The notes below the pieces were generated by a model. That model ran no database searches. It was not told the DNA's origin and saw nothing but the letters and a program-made list of their open reading frames with translations. From Cellvibrionales bacterium UBA4495 (GTDB taxonomy: Bacteria; Pseudomonadota; Gammaproteobacteria; Pseudomonadales; Porticoccaceae), in NCBI GenBank assembly GCA_002388905.1, contig DGNJ01000072.1, positions 34,461 through 66,129 on the forward strand: a stretch of DNA of 31,669 nt. The letters run 5' to 3'. Position numbers and translations under genes: made by a program. Positions 23,300-31,669 of this stretch are shown here, in pieces. How positions within the stretch are numbered: position 1 is the stretch's first letter; each line of letters opens with the position of its first letter.

Positions 23300-25335
23300 G
23301 GTTTCCTGTCCTTATAAAAAAACAGCCGGCTCCAACGGGGACGAAAGCGTCGGACCCGCGCCTTAAGTTCGGCTCCCGCGGCCCGGTCGCCGCCGTAGCG
23401 ACAGCGTTCGTAGGCCTCGGTGATGCCTTTCACCGGTTCGACAATGGCGGGTTCGCGCACGGCTACCCGGCGGGCGAAATCTCCCGGCGCCTCGCCGGGC
23501 TCCCTGGCCAGGCCGATACCGGCGAGGCGGTCGCAGAAATGACGGTACCAGCGATCCTCGACCCTGGTGAAGGCCGGCCGTGCCTGCACGAAGCACCAGG
23601 CCAGCACCGGCAGCAGGGCGAGACCGGCACCGGCGAGCAGGAACAACGCGATGCGCCAGGGCTCGACCCGGCCCAGAAGGTCGCCAAGTAGTGATTGTTG
23701 CTGCTCCCGGTAGCCCAGCACCCACTTGGTCCAGAGGTAGTCGAGATAATCCAGGCGCAGACGCAGCGTGTTGAGCCAGGCGACACTTCGGAATCGCTCC
23801 AGGGACAGAGGGCTTGCCGAAAACAGGCCCTCCTCCCCTTCCAGGACATCCACCACACTGCGCTCGATACGCTCGGGCGCCACTGCCACCGTCGGATCCA
23901 CCCGCACCCAGCCGCTCCCTTCCAGCCAGACCTCTGCCCATGCATGGGCATCGTACTGGCGCACGATCAGGTAATTTTCGGCGCGATGGTGTTCCCCACC
24001 CTGGTACCCCACCACCACCCGGGCCGGCACGCCGGCGGCACGCATGAAAAAGGCGAAGGCCGAGGCGAAATGTTCGCAGTACCCCCTGCGCGAGTCCCAG
24101 AGAAACTCGTCGACGCTGTGTTGACCCAGGGCCGGGGGATTGAGGGTATAGAAAAAATCCCGGCGAAAAGTGTCCAGAACCCGCCGGACCAGTGCCTCCG
24201 TATCGTCCGCCTCGGCCGCCCATTGCCGGGCGATGCGCTGTGTCCTCGGGTTGTAACCGGCCGGCAGATGGGTTTCGACCCTTCTGCGCAGGGGCGACAG
24301 GGAGTCGCTCGCATCGGGACGGGCCTGCCAAGAGCGTACCCGATAGGCTGTTTCGGAGACCACCGGCTCCCGGCGCACGAGACTGTAGTTTCTGGTCACC
24401 CCCGTCCCGGCGGTCAATGGCTGGGGGATCGGCAATGAATATAGCCAGTGTTGCTGCGTGGGCTCCAGAGTGACCCGGTAAGCCACGGAGGTGCCGGTCC
24501 CCCATTGTCCGGCGAGCCAGTGCGGCGGTGCCTCGCCGTGCATATGGATATTGTCCCGCGCGTAAGTCCAACTCTCCCACTGCGACCACGTCCGGCCATC
24601 GAATCGGGAGAGGACGAGACCGCGCCAGTATAAGCGCCGTCGAGGCGGAACGTCGTCGGCGAATTCGACCCGGAAGGCCACCTCCGCCGAACGCCCCAAC
24701 TGGGTGATATCGCCCGGTGACAGGGTATCGCTCATGCCGGTGGTGCCACTCTCCCGCTGCATCGGGACGGACCACAGCGGCGGCAGGCGAGGCATCACCA
24801 GGAAAAGTACCAGCATCAGTGGCAATGCCTGCCCCAGAAGCATCGCCCCGGTCATTGCCGGTCGAAAGTGCCGATGGTGCAGGTCGGTCTGGTGAATCCC
24901 CGCCAGGCCGGCGGTCACCGCCGCCAGGGCAAACAGCACGATGGCAGCCGTGACCAGGCTCTGGTCGAACAGGCACAGGCTGACGGCAACGAAAAAACCC
25001 AGGTAGACCACAATAAGCGCGTCGCGCTTATCACGCATTTCCAGTAGCTTCAGGGCATATGCCGCCACCAGCATGGCGACCATGGGCTCGAGGCCGTAGA
25101 GCCGCCCGTAGACCAGAACCAAGCCGGCCAGGCACAGACAGAGCAGGGCGAACTTTACCCACCGGCCAGGATAGTGCCAGGCGCCGCGAAATATCTGGAC
25201 ACGCCAGGCCACGGCCACGGCCGCGGCGACGCTGATCCATGGCGGCAGATGACCCGTGTGGGGCAATACCGACGCGACAAAGGCGATCAGCAGCCACAGG
25301 CTGCCGTACCGGGGCAATTGTCGGATTGCCGTCAC
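23296..25335 (-). CDS. Inner-membrane transglutaminase TgpA (DUF3488 plus transglutaminase)
   Basis: A 679-residue protein like Pseudomonas TgpA (about 670 residues). Residues 1-190 hold six or so membrane helices (DUF3488). The periplasmic part contains the papain-like transglutaminase core: Cys420 in RRGYCEHF, His464 in DAHAWAEVW and Asp480 in VDPT, the same spacing as in TgpA. A further membrane helix lies near 575-600, before a C-terminal cytoplasmic region. The GTG start at 25335 is chosen because GGAGG is seven bases upstream and GTGA overlaps the DUF58 stop. A farther in-frame start would add 28 residues without helix character. Confidence 0.92.
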   Translation of the reverse strand: MTAIRQLPRYGSLWLLIAFVASVLPHTGHLPPWISVAAAVAVAWRVQIFRGAWHYPGRWVKFALLCLCLAGLVLVYGRLYGLEPMVAMLVAAYALKLLEMRDKRDALIVVYLGFFVAVSLCLFDQSLVTAAIVLFALAAVTAGLAGIHQTDLHHRHFRPAMTGAMLLGQALPLMLVLFLVMPRLPPLWSVPMQRESGTTGMSDTLSPGDITQLGRSAEVAFRVEFADDVPPRRRLYWRGLVLSRFDGRTWSQWESWTYARDNIHMHGEAPPHWLAGQWGTGTSVAYRVTLEPTQQHWLYSLPIPQPLTAGTGVTRNYSLVRREPVVSETAYRVRSWQARPDASDSLSPLRRRVETHLPAGYNPRTQRIARQWAAEADDTEALVRRVLDTFRRDFFYTLNPPALGQHSVDEFLWDSRRGYCEHFASAFAFFMRAAGVPARVVVGYQGGEHHRAENYLIVRQYDAHAWAEVWLEGSGWVRVDPTVAVAPERIERSVVDVLEGEEGLFSASPLSLERFRSVAWLNTLRLRLDYLDYLWTKWVLGYREQQQSLLGDLLGRVEPWRIALFLLAGAGLALLPVLAWCFVQARPAFTRVEDRWYRHFCDRLAGIGLAREPGEAPGDFARRVAVREPAIVEPVKGITEAYERCRYGGDRAAGAELKARVRRFRPRWSRLFFYKDRKP

Positions 25336-26303
25336 GACCCCGCCTCCGGGTCGATCTCGTGGAGAGCCAGGCTTTCCAGCAGCCGGTCCCGGTGAGCGTC
25401 TCCCCTGTCCGGCGGCCACTCCAGGCCGGGCAGCCGCAGGCCGTAGGGGGCATGTCCGGAAGCCGCCTCCAGGACCCAGTGGCAGAGGCGCGACAGGCGC
25501 GCCTCACGGTCGAGGCCGGGGAAGGCGTACCAATCGATCCAGAGTTTGTCGGCGGCCGGGTCGCTGAACTGCTTACTGAACATGCCCCTTCCCTGCGCAT
25601 AGGCCTTCCAGGCCACCCGGTGGAGGGAATCCCCGAGCCGATACCTGGCCAGCCCCCGAAATTCTTCGGCGCCCTCTTCCGCCTGGAGCGGACCTTCGTC
25701 GCGGGCCGGTACGCCGGTGGCTATCGGGTGACCCGGCAGCGGCCGGGGATAGACCAGCCCCGAGCAACTGGGCCGGATATGGGTCCAGACCCGGAACAGG
25801 CCCAGGGGATAACGGCTCTCGATGGTCAGGCGACCCGGAACCAGACGGCCTCGCCGCGGCGCCGGCACATGCAGGGAGACACGCGCCTCCTCACTGGCCA
25901 GGGCGGCGGTAACCGGCTCGCCGCCCGCGAACCACAGAACGATATTGTCCCGGTGGCGGGACCCGGCCTGACACAGGCTCAGATCCACCCGGGCTTTGTC
26001 CCCGGCAAACGCCGGCCATACCCTTGCCACGGTGATCGCCAGACCCGACAGGTTGGCGTAACTGTGGAACATGGTGACCACGAAGACCGCGACCAGCAGG
26101 GCCGCGAACCCGTAGACCAGATTATTCTCGTAATTGGTGGCCATCAGCCAGAGTACGGCTATCAGCAGCAGGTAACCGAAACCGGCCCGGGAGGGGAAGA
26201 TAAAAATGCGCCGCCGGTCCAGGCGACTTGTTTTTTCCGGCGGTATGCGCCGGGCCACCCAACGCCAGTAGCGCCGCCGAACCCCCTCCCGAAGGCCGGC
26301 CAT
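25332..26303 (-). CDS. DUF58 protein of the MoxR-TgpA module
   Basis: A 323-residue membrane-anchored protein. Two hydrophobic segments at about 38-56 and 60-80 precede a DUF58-type region with the RRIFIFPSRAGFGYLLL lead-in and a YRLGDSLHRVAWKAYAQGRGMFSKQF signature (near 210-235). DUF58 proteins work with MoxR ATPases and may act as von Willebrand-like partners. The start at 26303 (MAGLREGV) is uncertain. A GTG three codons earlier (26312) has CGGAG upstream, and the frame is open to 26363. The gene lies between MoxR (72 bases) and tgpA (four-base overlap). Confidence 0.88.
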   Translation of the reverse strand: MAGLREGVRRRYWRWVARRIPPEKTSRLDRRRIFIFPSRAGFGYLLLIAVLWLMATNYENNLVYGFAALLVAVFVVTMFHSYANLSGLAITVARVWPAFAGDKARVDLSLCQAGSRHRDNIVLWFAGGEPVTAALASEEARVSLHVPAPRRGRLVPGRLTIESRYPLGLFRVWTHIRPSCSGLVYPRPLPGHPIATGVPARDEGPLQAEEGAEEFRGLARYRLGDSLHRVAWKAYAQGRGMFSKQFSDPAADKLWIDWYAFPGLDREARLSRLCHWVLEAASGHAPYGLRLPGLEWPPDRGDAHRDRLLESLALHEIDPEAGS

Positions 26304-26375
26304 GGCACTCACTCGCCGGCTCCGGAGGCAGATCCTGACCACGCCAGGCCCGCCAGTCGACAACCCGCGTTGGCC

Positions 26376-27308
26376 TCAGAGAACATCCACGGCATTCAGC
26401 ACCTGCTCCACCCGGCCTTCCCCGGTGGCGGTGACCCCGGCCCCCTGCAGGCGATGGCCGGCGACCGCGGGGAATACCGCCTGGACGTCCTCCGGAACCA
26501 CATAGTGACGGCCCGCGATCATGGCCCAGGCCCGCGCACACTGCAGCAATGCAAGGCCCGCCCTCGGTGAAAGGCCGTGCTCGAACTCCCCCTGAGTCCG
26601 GGTGTACTGGATCAGCCGCTGCAGATAATCAATGATGGCCTCGGAGGCCGTGATCCGGGACACCGCATGCTGGAAATGCTGGAGCTGTTCCGCGGAGAGG
26701 CAGGGACTTATCCGGTCCAGGAGACGCCTCGGATCGCCGCCTTCAAGAAGACGCCGCTCGGCGGCGGGGTCCGGATAACCCAGGGAAAGACACGCTGTAA
26801 AACGATCCTGTTGGGACTCGGGCAAAGGAAAGGTCCCCGCCTGGGTGACCGGATTCTGGGTGGCAATGACGAAAAAGGGCCTGGGCAGCGGCCGGGTTTC
26901 CCCTTCCACCGTGGCCTGGCCTTCGGCCATGGCCTCCAGCAGTGCGCTCTGGGTCTTGGGTGTTGTCCGGTTGATTTCATCGGCGAGCAGCAGTTGGCTG
27001 AAAACAGGCCCCGGATGAAAACGGAACTCGCCGGAATTCCGCTCGTAGACGGAAATGCCCAGAATATCCGCCGGCAACAGGTCACTGGTGAACTGGATAC
27101 GGCTGAAACTGAGGCCCAGGGCCCGTGCCAGCCCCTGGGCGAGTGTGGTTTTGCCCATGCCGGGCAAATCTTCGATCAGCAGGTGTCCCCGGGCCAGGAG
27201 GCAGGCCAGGGCAAGGCGAATCTGGTCTTCCTTGCCCAGCAATACCGTGGCCACCGCCTGGACAATGGTGTCCATGACCTTGCGGGTGTTGTGCACGGGG
27301 ACATTCAA
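26376..27308 (-). CDS. MoxR-family AAA+ ATPase
   Basis: A 310-residue MoxR ATPase, thought to act as a chaperone for the assembly of complexes with DUF58 or transglutaminase partners. Walker A is EDLPGMGKTTLAQ (46-58, Lys53). Walker B is LLLADEINRTTPKTQ (near 106-120). The ATQNP sensor 1 motif and the C-terminal lid with LSPRAGLAL are intact. The start used here is TTG at 27308, overlapping the metZ stop as TTGA. An internal ATG at 27275 lacks a well-placed ribosome-binding site, so the exact start is uncertain. Confidence 0.9.
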   Translation of the reverse strand: MNVPVHNTRKVMDTIVQAVATVLLGKEDQIRLALACLLARGHLLIEDLPGMGKTTLAQGLARALGLSFSRIQFTSDLLPADILGISVYERNSGEFRFHPGPVFSQLLLADEINRTTPKTQSALLEAMAEGQATVEGETRPLPRPFFVIATQNPVTQAGTFPLPESQQDRFTACLSLGYPDPAAERRLLEGGDPRRLLDRISPCLSAEQLQHFQHAVSRITASEAIIDYLQRLIQYTRTQGEFEHGLSPRAGLALLQCARAWAMIAGRHYVVPEDVQAVFPAVAGHRLQGAGVTATGEGRVEQVLNAVDVL

Positions 27309-28504
27309 AGCGAATCCAGCCCTCTGGCCAGGTCGGCCTGGATGTCGGCGATGTCCTCGAGGCCCACCGCCACCCGGATCAGGTTCTCGGTGATACCGGC
27401 ACTGGCCTTCTCCTCGTCGGAAAGCCGGCCGTGGGTGGTGGTGGCGGGATGAACGATAGTCGTTTTGACGTCCCCCAGGTTGGCGGTGAGGGACAACAGC
27501 CGGGTACTGTCAATGACCCGCCAGGCCGACTCCCGTCCGCCTTTTACCCTGAATGAGAGAACACCGCCGAAGGCACGCTGCTGACGGGCGGCGAGGTCGT
27601 GGCCCGGATGATCGGGCAGACCTCCGTAAAACACCGACTCCACCGCCGGTTGCTCGCGCAGCCAGCGGGCCAAGGCCAGGGCGTTGGTGGAATGGGCCTC
27701 CATGCGCAGGCGCAGGGTCTCCAGCCCCTTGATAAAAACCCAGGCGTTGAAGGGGCTCATTGTCGGGCCGGCAGTACGCAGAAAGGTGAGAACATCCTGC
27801 ATGGGCTCCGCATCACCCAGCACCACGCCGCCCAGGCAGCGGCCCTGCCCGTCCAGGTACTTGGTGGCCGAGTGCACCACGAAGTCGGCACCGAACTCGA
27901 AGGGCCTCTGCAGGGCGGGGGTGCAGAAGCAGTTGTCCACCGCCAGGCGTGCGCCGTTTTCATGGGCCAGGTCCGCAAGCGCCCGCAAATCCGCCACTTC
28001 GGACAGGGGGTTGGAGGGAGTCTCGAGAAAGAGCAGTTTTGTCTCGGGGCGCAGTGCTTCCCGCCAGGCGGCCGGCTCCGACAGGGGCACAAAGGTGGTC
28101 TCGACACCGAATTTGGACAGGTGCTTGGCGAACAGGTTGACGGTGGTGCCGAATACGTCCCGGGAACAGATCAGGTGGTCACCGGCCTTGAGCTGCGCCA
28201 TGGCAAGGCTAAGGATGGCGGACATGCCGGACGCTGTCGCCACCGCCTTCTCCGCGCCTTCCAGGGCGGCGATGCGCTCCTCGAACGTGCGCACCGTGGG
28301 ATTGGTGTAGCGGGAATAAACGTTGCCCGGCTCGTCACCGCTAAAACGGGCAGCGGCCTCGGCGGCACTGGCGAATACATAACTGGAGGTGGGAAATATC
28401 GCCTCGGCGTGTTCCCCTTCCTGGGTCCGGTGCTGGCCGGCGCGAATCGCCAGGGTATCGAGACCGGCACCGGCCAGGGGGTCGTCCCGTTCCTTGTCGT
28501 TCAT
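27305..28504 (-). CDS. O-succinylhomoserine sulfhydrylase (MetZ)
   Basis: A 399-residue PLP enzyme of the Cys/Met metabolism family that makes homocysteine from O-succinylhomoserine and sulfide. The PLP lysine is Lys215 in HSATKYLDGQ. Phosphate-binding and active-site segments YSRYTNPT (63-70), ATASGMSA (89-96) and LETPSNP (160-166) are present. The LTANLGDVKTTIVHPATTTH segment near 340-360 is typical of MetZ. Its gene start overlaps the purF stop by one base (TGATG), the arrangement seen in Pseudomonas-like genomes. The fold alone cannot separate MetZ from MetB, and gene order supports MetZ. Confidence 0.92.
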   Translation of the reverse strand: MNDKERDDPLAGAGLDTLAIRAGQHRTQEGEHAEAIFPTSSYVFASAAEAAARFSGDEPGNVYSRYTNPTVRTFEERIAALEGAEKAVATASGMSAILSLAMAQLKAGDHLICSRDVFGTTVNLFAKHLSKFGVETTFVPLSEPAAWREALRPETKLLFLETPSNPLSEVADLRALADLAHENGARLAVDNCFCTPALQRPFEFGADFVVHSATKYLDGQGRCLGGVVLGDAEPMQDVLTFLRTAGPTMSPFNAWVFIKGLETLRLRMEAHSTNALALARWLREQPAVESVFYGGLPDHPGHDLAARQQRAFGGVLSFRVKGGRESAWRVIDSTRLLSLTANLGDVKTTIVHPATTTHGRLSDEEKASAGITENLIRVAVGLEDIADIQADLARGLDSL

Positions 28505-30030
28505 CAGTTACTCCCTGCATCGGCGTTGTGCAGTCCTACCACTTCCGACACGGCCCTGGCCTCGCGGGCCATCTTGGCCGAATCATTACGGGCCGCCGCC
28601 AGTTTGTCCAGGTACGCCCTGTCCACGTCCCCGGTAATGTACTTCCCGTCGAACACGGCGCAGTCAAAACGCTGAATACTCCGGTTGCCCTCCCGGGCAC
28701 TCTCGACCAGGTCCTCCAGTTCCTGGTAAGCGAGCCAGTCGGCGCCGATCACTTCGGCGATCTCATCAACCGTGCGATTGTGGGCCACCAGTTCCTCCGC
28801 CGATGGCATGTCGATGCCGTAGACATTGGGGAAGCGAACCGGCGGTGCCGCCGAGGCCATGTAGACCTTGCGGGCACCGGCATCCCTGGCCATCTGGATG
28901 ATTTCGCCGGAAGTGGTCCCGCGGACGATGGAGTCGTCCACGAGCATGACATTCTTTCCCTGGAATTCCAGGCGAATGGGGTTGAGCTTCTGGCGCACGG
29001 AGCGCTTGCGCTGCTTCTGCCCGGGCATGATAAAGGTGCGGCCGATGTAGCGGTTCTTCATGAACCCCTCGCGGAACTTGACACCCAATACCTCTGCCAT
29101 CGACTGGGCCGAGACACGGCTGGTGTCGGGTACCGGGATCACCACGTCGATATCGTGGTCCGGCCGCTGGGCCAGGATGCGTTCCGCCAGCTTCTCGCCC
29201 ATGCGCAAACGGGCCTTGTAGACGGCGATGTTATCGATAATGGAGTCGGGTCGGGCGAAATACACCTGCTCGAAAATGCATGGCGACAGTTCCGGTCGAT
29301 CGGCGCACTGTGCGCTGTGAAAGTTACCCTCGGCGTCAATATAGATGGCCTCCCCCGGGGCCACATCCCGCTCCACCTCGAAACCGAGCACATCGAGGGC
29401 GACGCTTTCCGACGCCACCATGTACTCCTTGCCAGCGGGCGTCTCGCGCCTGCCGACGATAAGGGGGCGGATCCCGTGGGGATCGCGGAAAGCAAAGACG
29501 CCGTAGTCGGCGATCATCCCCACCGCGGCATAGGCCCCGCGACAGCGTCGGTGGACACGGCGGATGGTGGCAAAAATATCCGTGGCCTCGGGTTTCATCT
29601 TGCGCTGGAGCTGAAGCTCGTGGGCGAAGATATTGAGCAACACTTCGGAATCCGAATCCGTATTGACATGGCGCAGATCCGTCCTGAAAAGATGCTCCAT
29701 CAGGGCATCCGAGTTGGTCAGGTTGCCGTTGTGGGCCATGCAGATGCCGTAGGGCGAATTAACGTAAAACGGCTGGGCCAGGGCCGGACCGGAACTGCCC
29801 GCCGTGGGATAGCGCACATGGCCGATACCCATGTTGCCTTCGAGGCGTTCCATGTGCCGGGTATGGAAAACATCCCGCACCAGTCCGACGTCCTTGCGCT
29901 GATGGATGCGTCCGTCCTTGCAAGTCATGATGCCGGCGGCGTCCTGGCCCCGGTGCTGCAACATGGTCAGGGCATCGTAAAGACGCAGGTTGACTTCACT
30001 TTTGCCGACGATGCCTACCACACCACACAT
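28504..30030 (-). CDS. Amidophosphoribosyltransferase (PurF)
   Basis: PurF catalyses the first step of purine synthesis, making phosphoribosylamine from PRPP and glutamine. The 508-residue protein starts MCGVVGIVG, exposing Cys2 as the glutaminase nucleophile after Met removal. The glutamine-site motifs RGQDAAGI and [16 protein letters not shown] follow. The PRPP-binding motif [14 protein letters not shown] is near 360-373. It lies 12 bases after cvpA and overlaps metZ by one base. Length matches the E. coli enzyme (505). Confidence 0.97.
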   Translation of the reverse strand: MCGVVGIVGKSEVNLRLYDALTMLQHRGQDAAGIMTCKDGRIHQRKDVGLVRDVFHTRHMERLEGNMGIGHVRYPTAGSSGPALAQPFYVNSPYGICMAHNGNLTNSDALMEHLFRTDLRHVNTDSDSEVLLNIFAHELQLQRKMKPEATDIFATIRRVHRRCRGAYAAVGMIADYGVFAFRDPHGIRPLIVGRRETPAGKEYMVASESVALDVLGFEVERDVAPGEAIYIDAEGNFHSAQCADRPELSPCIFEQVYFARPDSIIDNIAVYKARLRMGEKLAERILAQRPDHDIDVVIPVPDTSRVSAQSMAEVLGVKFREGFMKNRYIGRTFIMPGQKQRKRSVRQKLNPIRLEFQGKNVMLVDDSIVRGTTSGEIIQMARDAGARKVYMASAAPPVRFPNVYGIDMPSAEELVAHNRTVDEIAEVIGADWLAYQELEDLVESAREGNRSIQRFDCAVFDGKYITGDVDRAYLDKLAAARNDSAKMAREARAVSEVVGLHNADAGSN

Positions 30031-30042
30031 AAATTCATTACC

Positions 30043-30537
30043 TTAGAAAAGAGATTGGAAAAAGTCCGCCAGGACGACGCCCATCTGCCGCACTTCGTCC
30101 TCGAAGCGCTGGAACCAGGGTATCAGAAGTGATTCGTTCCACCATCGATCCTGTTCAACCGGGAGAATGCCGGGCAACACAATGAGCAGTACCGTGACCA
30201 CGACGACGCCGCGCACCCCGCCGAATATCATGCCCAGCAGTCGGTCCGTACCGGATAAACCGGTGGCATCCACCAACTGACCCAGCAGGTAGTTGACCAG
30301 GCCACCCACCAGCAGGACAGCGACGAAGAGGATCAGCCAGGCCGCCATCAGCCGCAGCGAAGGGGCCTCGATAAGGTCGGTGAGCCACAGGCCCAGTTGC
30401 TGGTGAAATACCATGGCAACAATAAACGCCGCCAGCCACACGGCCAGGGACATGGCTTCCCGGACGAAACCCCGCATAAGGCTGATAGCAACGGAGACAC
30501 CCAGAATCGCCAGTATTGCCCAGTCTGCCCAGTTCAT
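30043..30537 (-). CDS. CvpA family membrane protein
   Basis: A 164-residue inner-membrane protein with four hydrophobic segments (about 5-22, 28-48, 62-85 and 100-122). The MNWADWAILAILGVSVAISLMRGFVREA start is the family signature, with GFxRE conserved. CvpA is needed for colicin V production in E. coli and for envelope stress resistance elsewhere, and it is nearly always next to purF. It lies 58 bases below dedD and 12 bases above purF. Confidence 0.94.
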   Translation of the reverse strand: MNWADWAILAILGVSVAISLMRGFVREAMSLAVWLAAFIVAMVFHQQLGLWLTDLIEAPSLRLMAAWLILFVAVLLVGGLVNYLLGQLVDATGLSGTDRLLGMIFGGVRGVVVVTVLLIVLPGILPVEQDRWWNESLLIPWFQRFEDEVRQMGVVLADFFQSLF

Positions 30538-30595
30538 GCTCGGCCCCTGTGGCCTCGTGTCGTGGAAGGAATTTTACCAGAGTTACCGGGCGCGG

Positions 30596-31129
30596 TCAGG
30601 GTTCATAGGACAGGACCAGGGCATCGACGTCAAAGTCGCGATCGATCGCCCGTTTTTCGTCCAGGGCCCGTTGCCTGTCGATTTTGGGTCCCACGTAAAC
30701 CCGGTACACCCTGTCGCCGCCGGGGCGGGCGGAACGAATGAAGGCCTTGTAGCCGGCATCCAGCAGTCTGTCTTCCAGATCCCGGGCCCCGTCCTGCTCC
30801 TTGAAGCTGCCCACCTGAAGGACCCAGGCGGCGGGGATACCCTCCCCGGTAAGACGTGGCGATGCCTTAACATCGGGCTCTTCCTGGCCGGCGGCATCTT
30901 TCGGATCGGTGGGCTGAAAGGACTCCTCCGGCGGCACCGGAGGCTCGATGTTATCGGGCCTCTCCGGTTCGGCAATCCGGGCCGGCGCGATATCGGGCGC
31001 CGGCGGTATCTGGCTGGTCCTGTCCACCTGGCGTTGAGGATCCAGATCCAGGAGCATGGGCAGGAACACCATCACAAGCGCGATCAGCACCACAATGCCC
31101 ACCAGACGTTGCTTGAAGCCCCTGTTCAT
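30596..31129 (-). CDS. SPOR-domain protein DedD
   Basis: A 177-residue, single-pass inner-membrane protein with a short cytoplasmic N terminus, a transmembrane helix at about 8-27, a proline- and glutamate-rich linker (28-95) and a SPOR domain (about 100-175, with AWVLQVGSFKEQDGARDLEDRL and YRVYVGPKIDRQRA). SPOR domains bind denuded glycan strands at the division septum. The gene sits between folC and cvpA as in many gammaproteobacteria, and its ATG overlaps the folC stop (ATGA). Confidence 0.93.
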   Translation of the reverse strand: MNRGFKQRLVGIVVLIALVMVFLPMLLDLDPQRQVDRTSQIPPAPDIAPARIAEPERPDNIEPPVPPEESFQPTDPKDAAGQEEPDVKASPRLTGEGIPAAWVLQVGSFKEQDGARDLEDRLLDAGYKAFIRSARPGGDRVYRVYVGPKIDRQRALDEKRAIDRDFDVDALVLSYEP

Positions 31130-31669
31130 GGCGAAAGAATCTCCTTGCGCGCCTCCGTGGACGCCTCCATGGTCGCTATGGCCGCCCCGACCGTGTGGAA
31201 GGAACCGCAGACCACGACGAGATCGTCCGGTCGGCTTTCCTCCAGGGCCCTGGACAAGGCTTCCGCCACCGTCGCGCAGGTGCTCACCGAACCGCCTGCA
31301 TTATATATCATGGCAGCCAGTTCCCCGGCCGGGCACGCCCGGGGGTTATCGGCAAGTTCGCCCAGATACCAGTGATCGATGGCGGAACTGAGTGCCGTCA
31401 CGAAACCGGCACGGTCCTTGTCCGCCATGAGGGCGGCAACGGCAACGACCCTCCCCTCTTCGGCAGCCAGCCGTTTGGCCAGATAGGCGGCAGCGGCGGG
31501 ATTATGGGCGACATCCAGCACCAATCGCCGCCCCGCCACAACAAGACGCTGGAATCTTCCGGCCAGGGAAACCCGGGCAAAGATATCGGCAACGACGGCG
31601 GCCGGCGGCAAGGCGCCAAGAATCAGCGCGGCCTGCAATGCCGCTACCGCGCTTTCCACCGGCAAATCG
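31126..31669 (-). CDS. Folylpolyglutamate/dihydrofolate synthase (FolC), C-terminal part
   Basis: The C-terminal part of FolC, about 180 residues, running off the right edge of the window, so the N-terminal Mur-ligase ATPase part is missing here. LVLDVAHNPAAAAYLAKRL is the diagnostic FolC motif (LDxAHNP). A VAALMADKD segment and the terminal VVCGSFHTVGAAIATME are also typical. The enzyme adds glutamate to dihydropteroate and folates. Its stop overlaps the dedD start by four bases. The true start lies outside the window. Confidence 0.93.
   Translation of the reverse strand, partial: DLPVESAVAALQAALILGALPPAAVVADIFARVSLAGRFQRLVVAGRRLVLDVAHNPAAAAYLAKRLAAEEGRVVAVAALMADKDRAGFVTALSSAIDHWYLGELADNPRACPAGELAAMIYNAGGSVSTCATVAEALSRALEESRPDDLVVVCGSFHTVGAAIATMEASTEARKEILSP

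Noticed and set aside
28528..30132. Open frame of 534 codons on the plus strand
   Set aside because: It is antisense to purF, which is complete and unmistakable.

Overview
This window looks like chromosomal DNA from a GC-rich gammaproteobacterium. The main reason is the minus-strand block folC-dedD-cvpA-purF-metZ, an order typical of Pseudomonas-like and related gammaproteobacteria. A full-length CysB, a TgpA-type transglutaminase operon and E. coli-like tRNA-Asp and tRNA-Val genes agree with this. No transposase, integrase, phage structural gene or CRISPR array is visible. I do not assign a genus.

Layout. (1) 1-6.7 kb: an InaA-type lipopolysaccharide-kinase-like protein, an SDR protein that lacks the catalytic Tyr/Lys, a 65-residue basic protein, an LLM-class flavin/F420 oxidoreductase, a four-helix membrane protein translationally coupled to a secreted PQQ-type sugar dehydrogenase, and an aminoglycoside-phosphotransferase-fold kinase with a shortened catalytic loop. 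(2) 6.7-9.0 kb: a 578-base non-coding stretch with dyads, then six small genes on the plus strand, five of them for membrane proteins (DUF2892, three tiny unknowns, DUF3429) and one for a charged 82-residue protein. Two of these genes are under 60 codons. (3) 9.0-11.4 kb: an unknown 125-residue protein behind a strong dyad, an SDR/DCC-thioredoxin-like pair, and a tRNA-Val/tRNA-Asp operon with a clear promoter and terminator. (4) 11.4-15.8 kb: queD, then a minus-strand operon of a Host_attach-family protein, a Lon-like AAA+ protease and a tandem universal stress protein. A perfect 14-bp dyad and an interspersed repeat lie upstream. (5) 15.8-21.8 kb: DUF503 and thpR, a divergent CHAD-like protein, a METTL-like methyltransferase, yfcH-like epimerase, cysB, a TauE/SafE exporter and msrA. 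(6) 21.9-31.7 kb: one long, tightly packed minus-strand block from folC (cut by the window edge) through dedD, cvpA, purF, metZ, MoxR, DUF58 and tgpA to a beta-CASP metallo-beta-lactamase protein.

How the parts work together. The purF/metZ/folC block joins purine, one-carbon and methionine metabolism. It runs without a clear break into a MoxR-DUF58-TgpA module, which in related bacteria is an inner-membrane transglutaminase system. CysB beside a TauE/SafE exporter, with MetZ and MsrA nearby, gives the window a sulfur-metabolism theme. The best candidates for something undescribed are the small-membrane-protein cluster at 7.3-8.9 kb and the Host_attach/Lon-like/USP operon at 11.8-15.5 kb.
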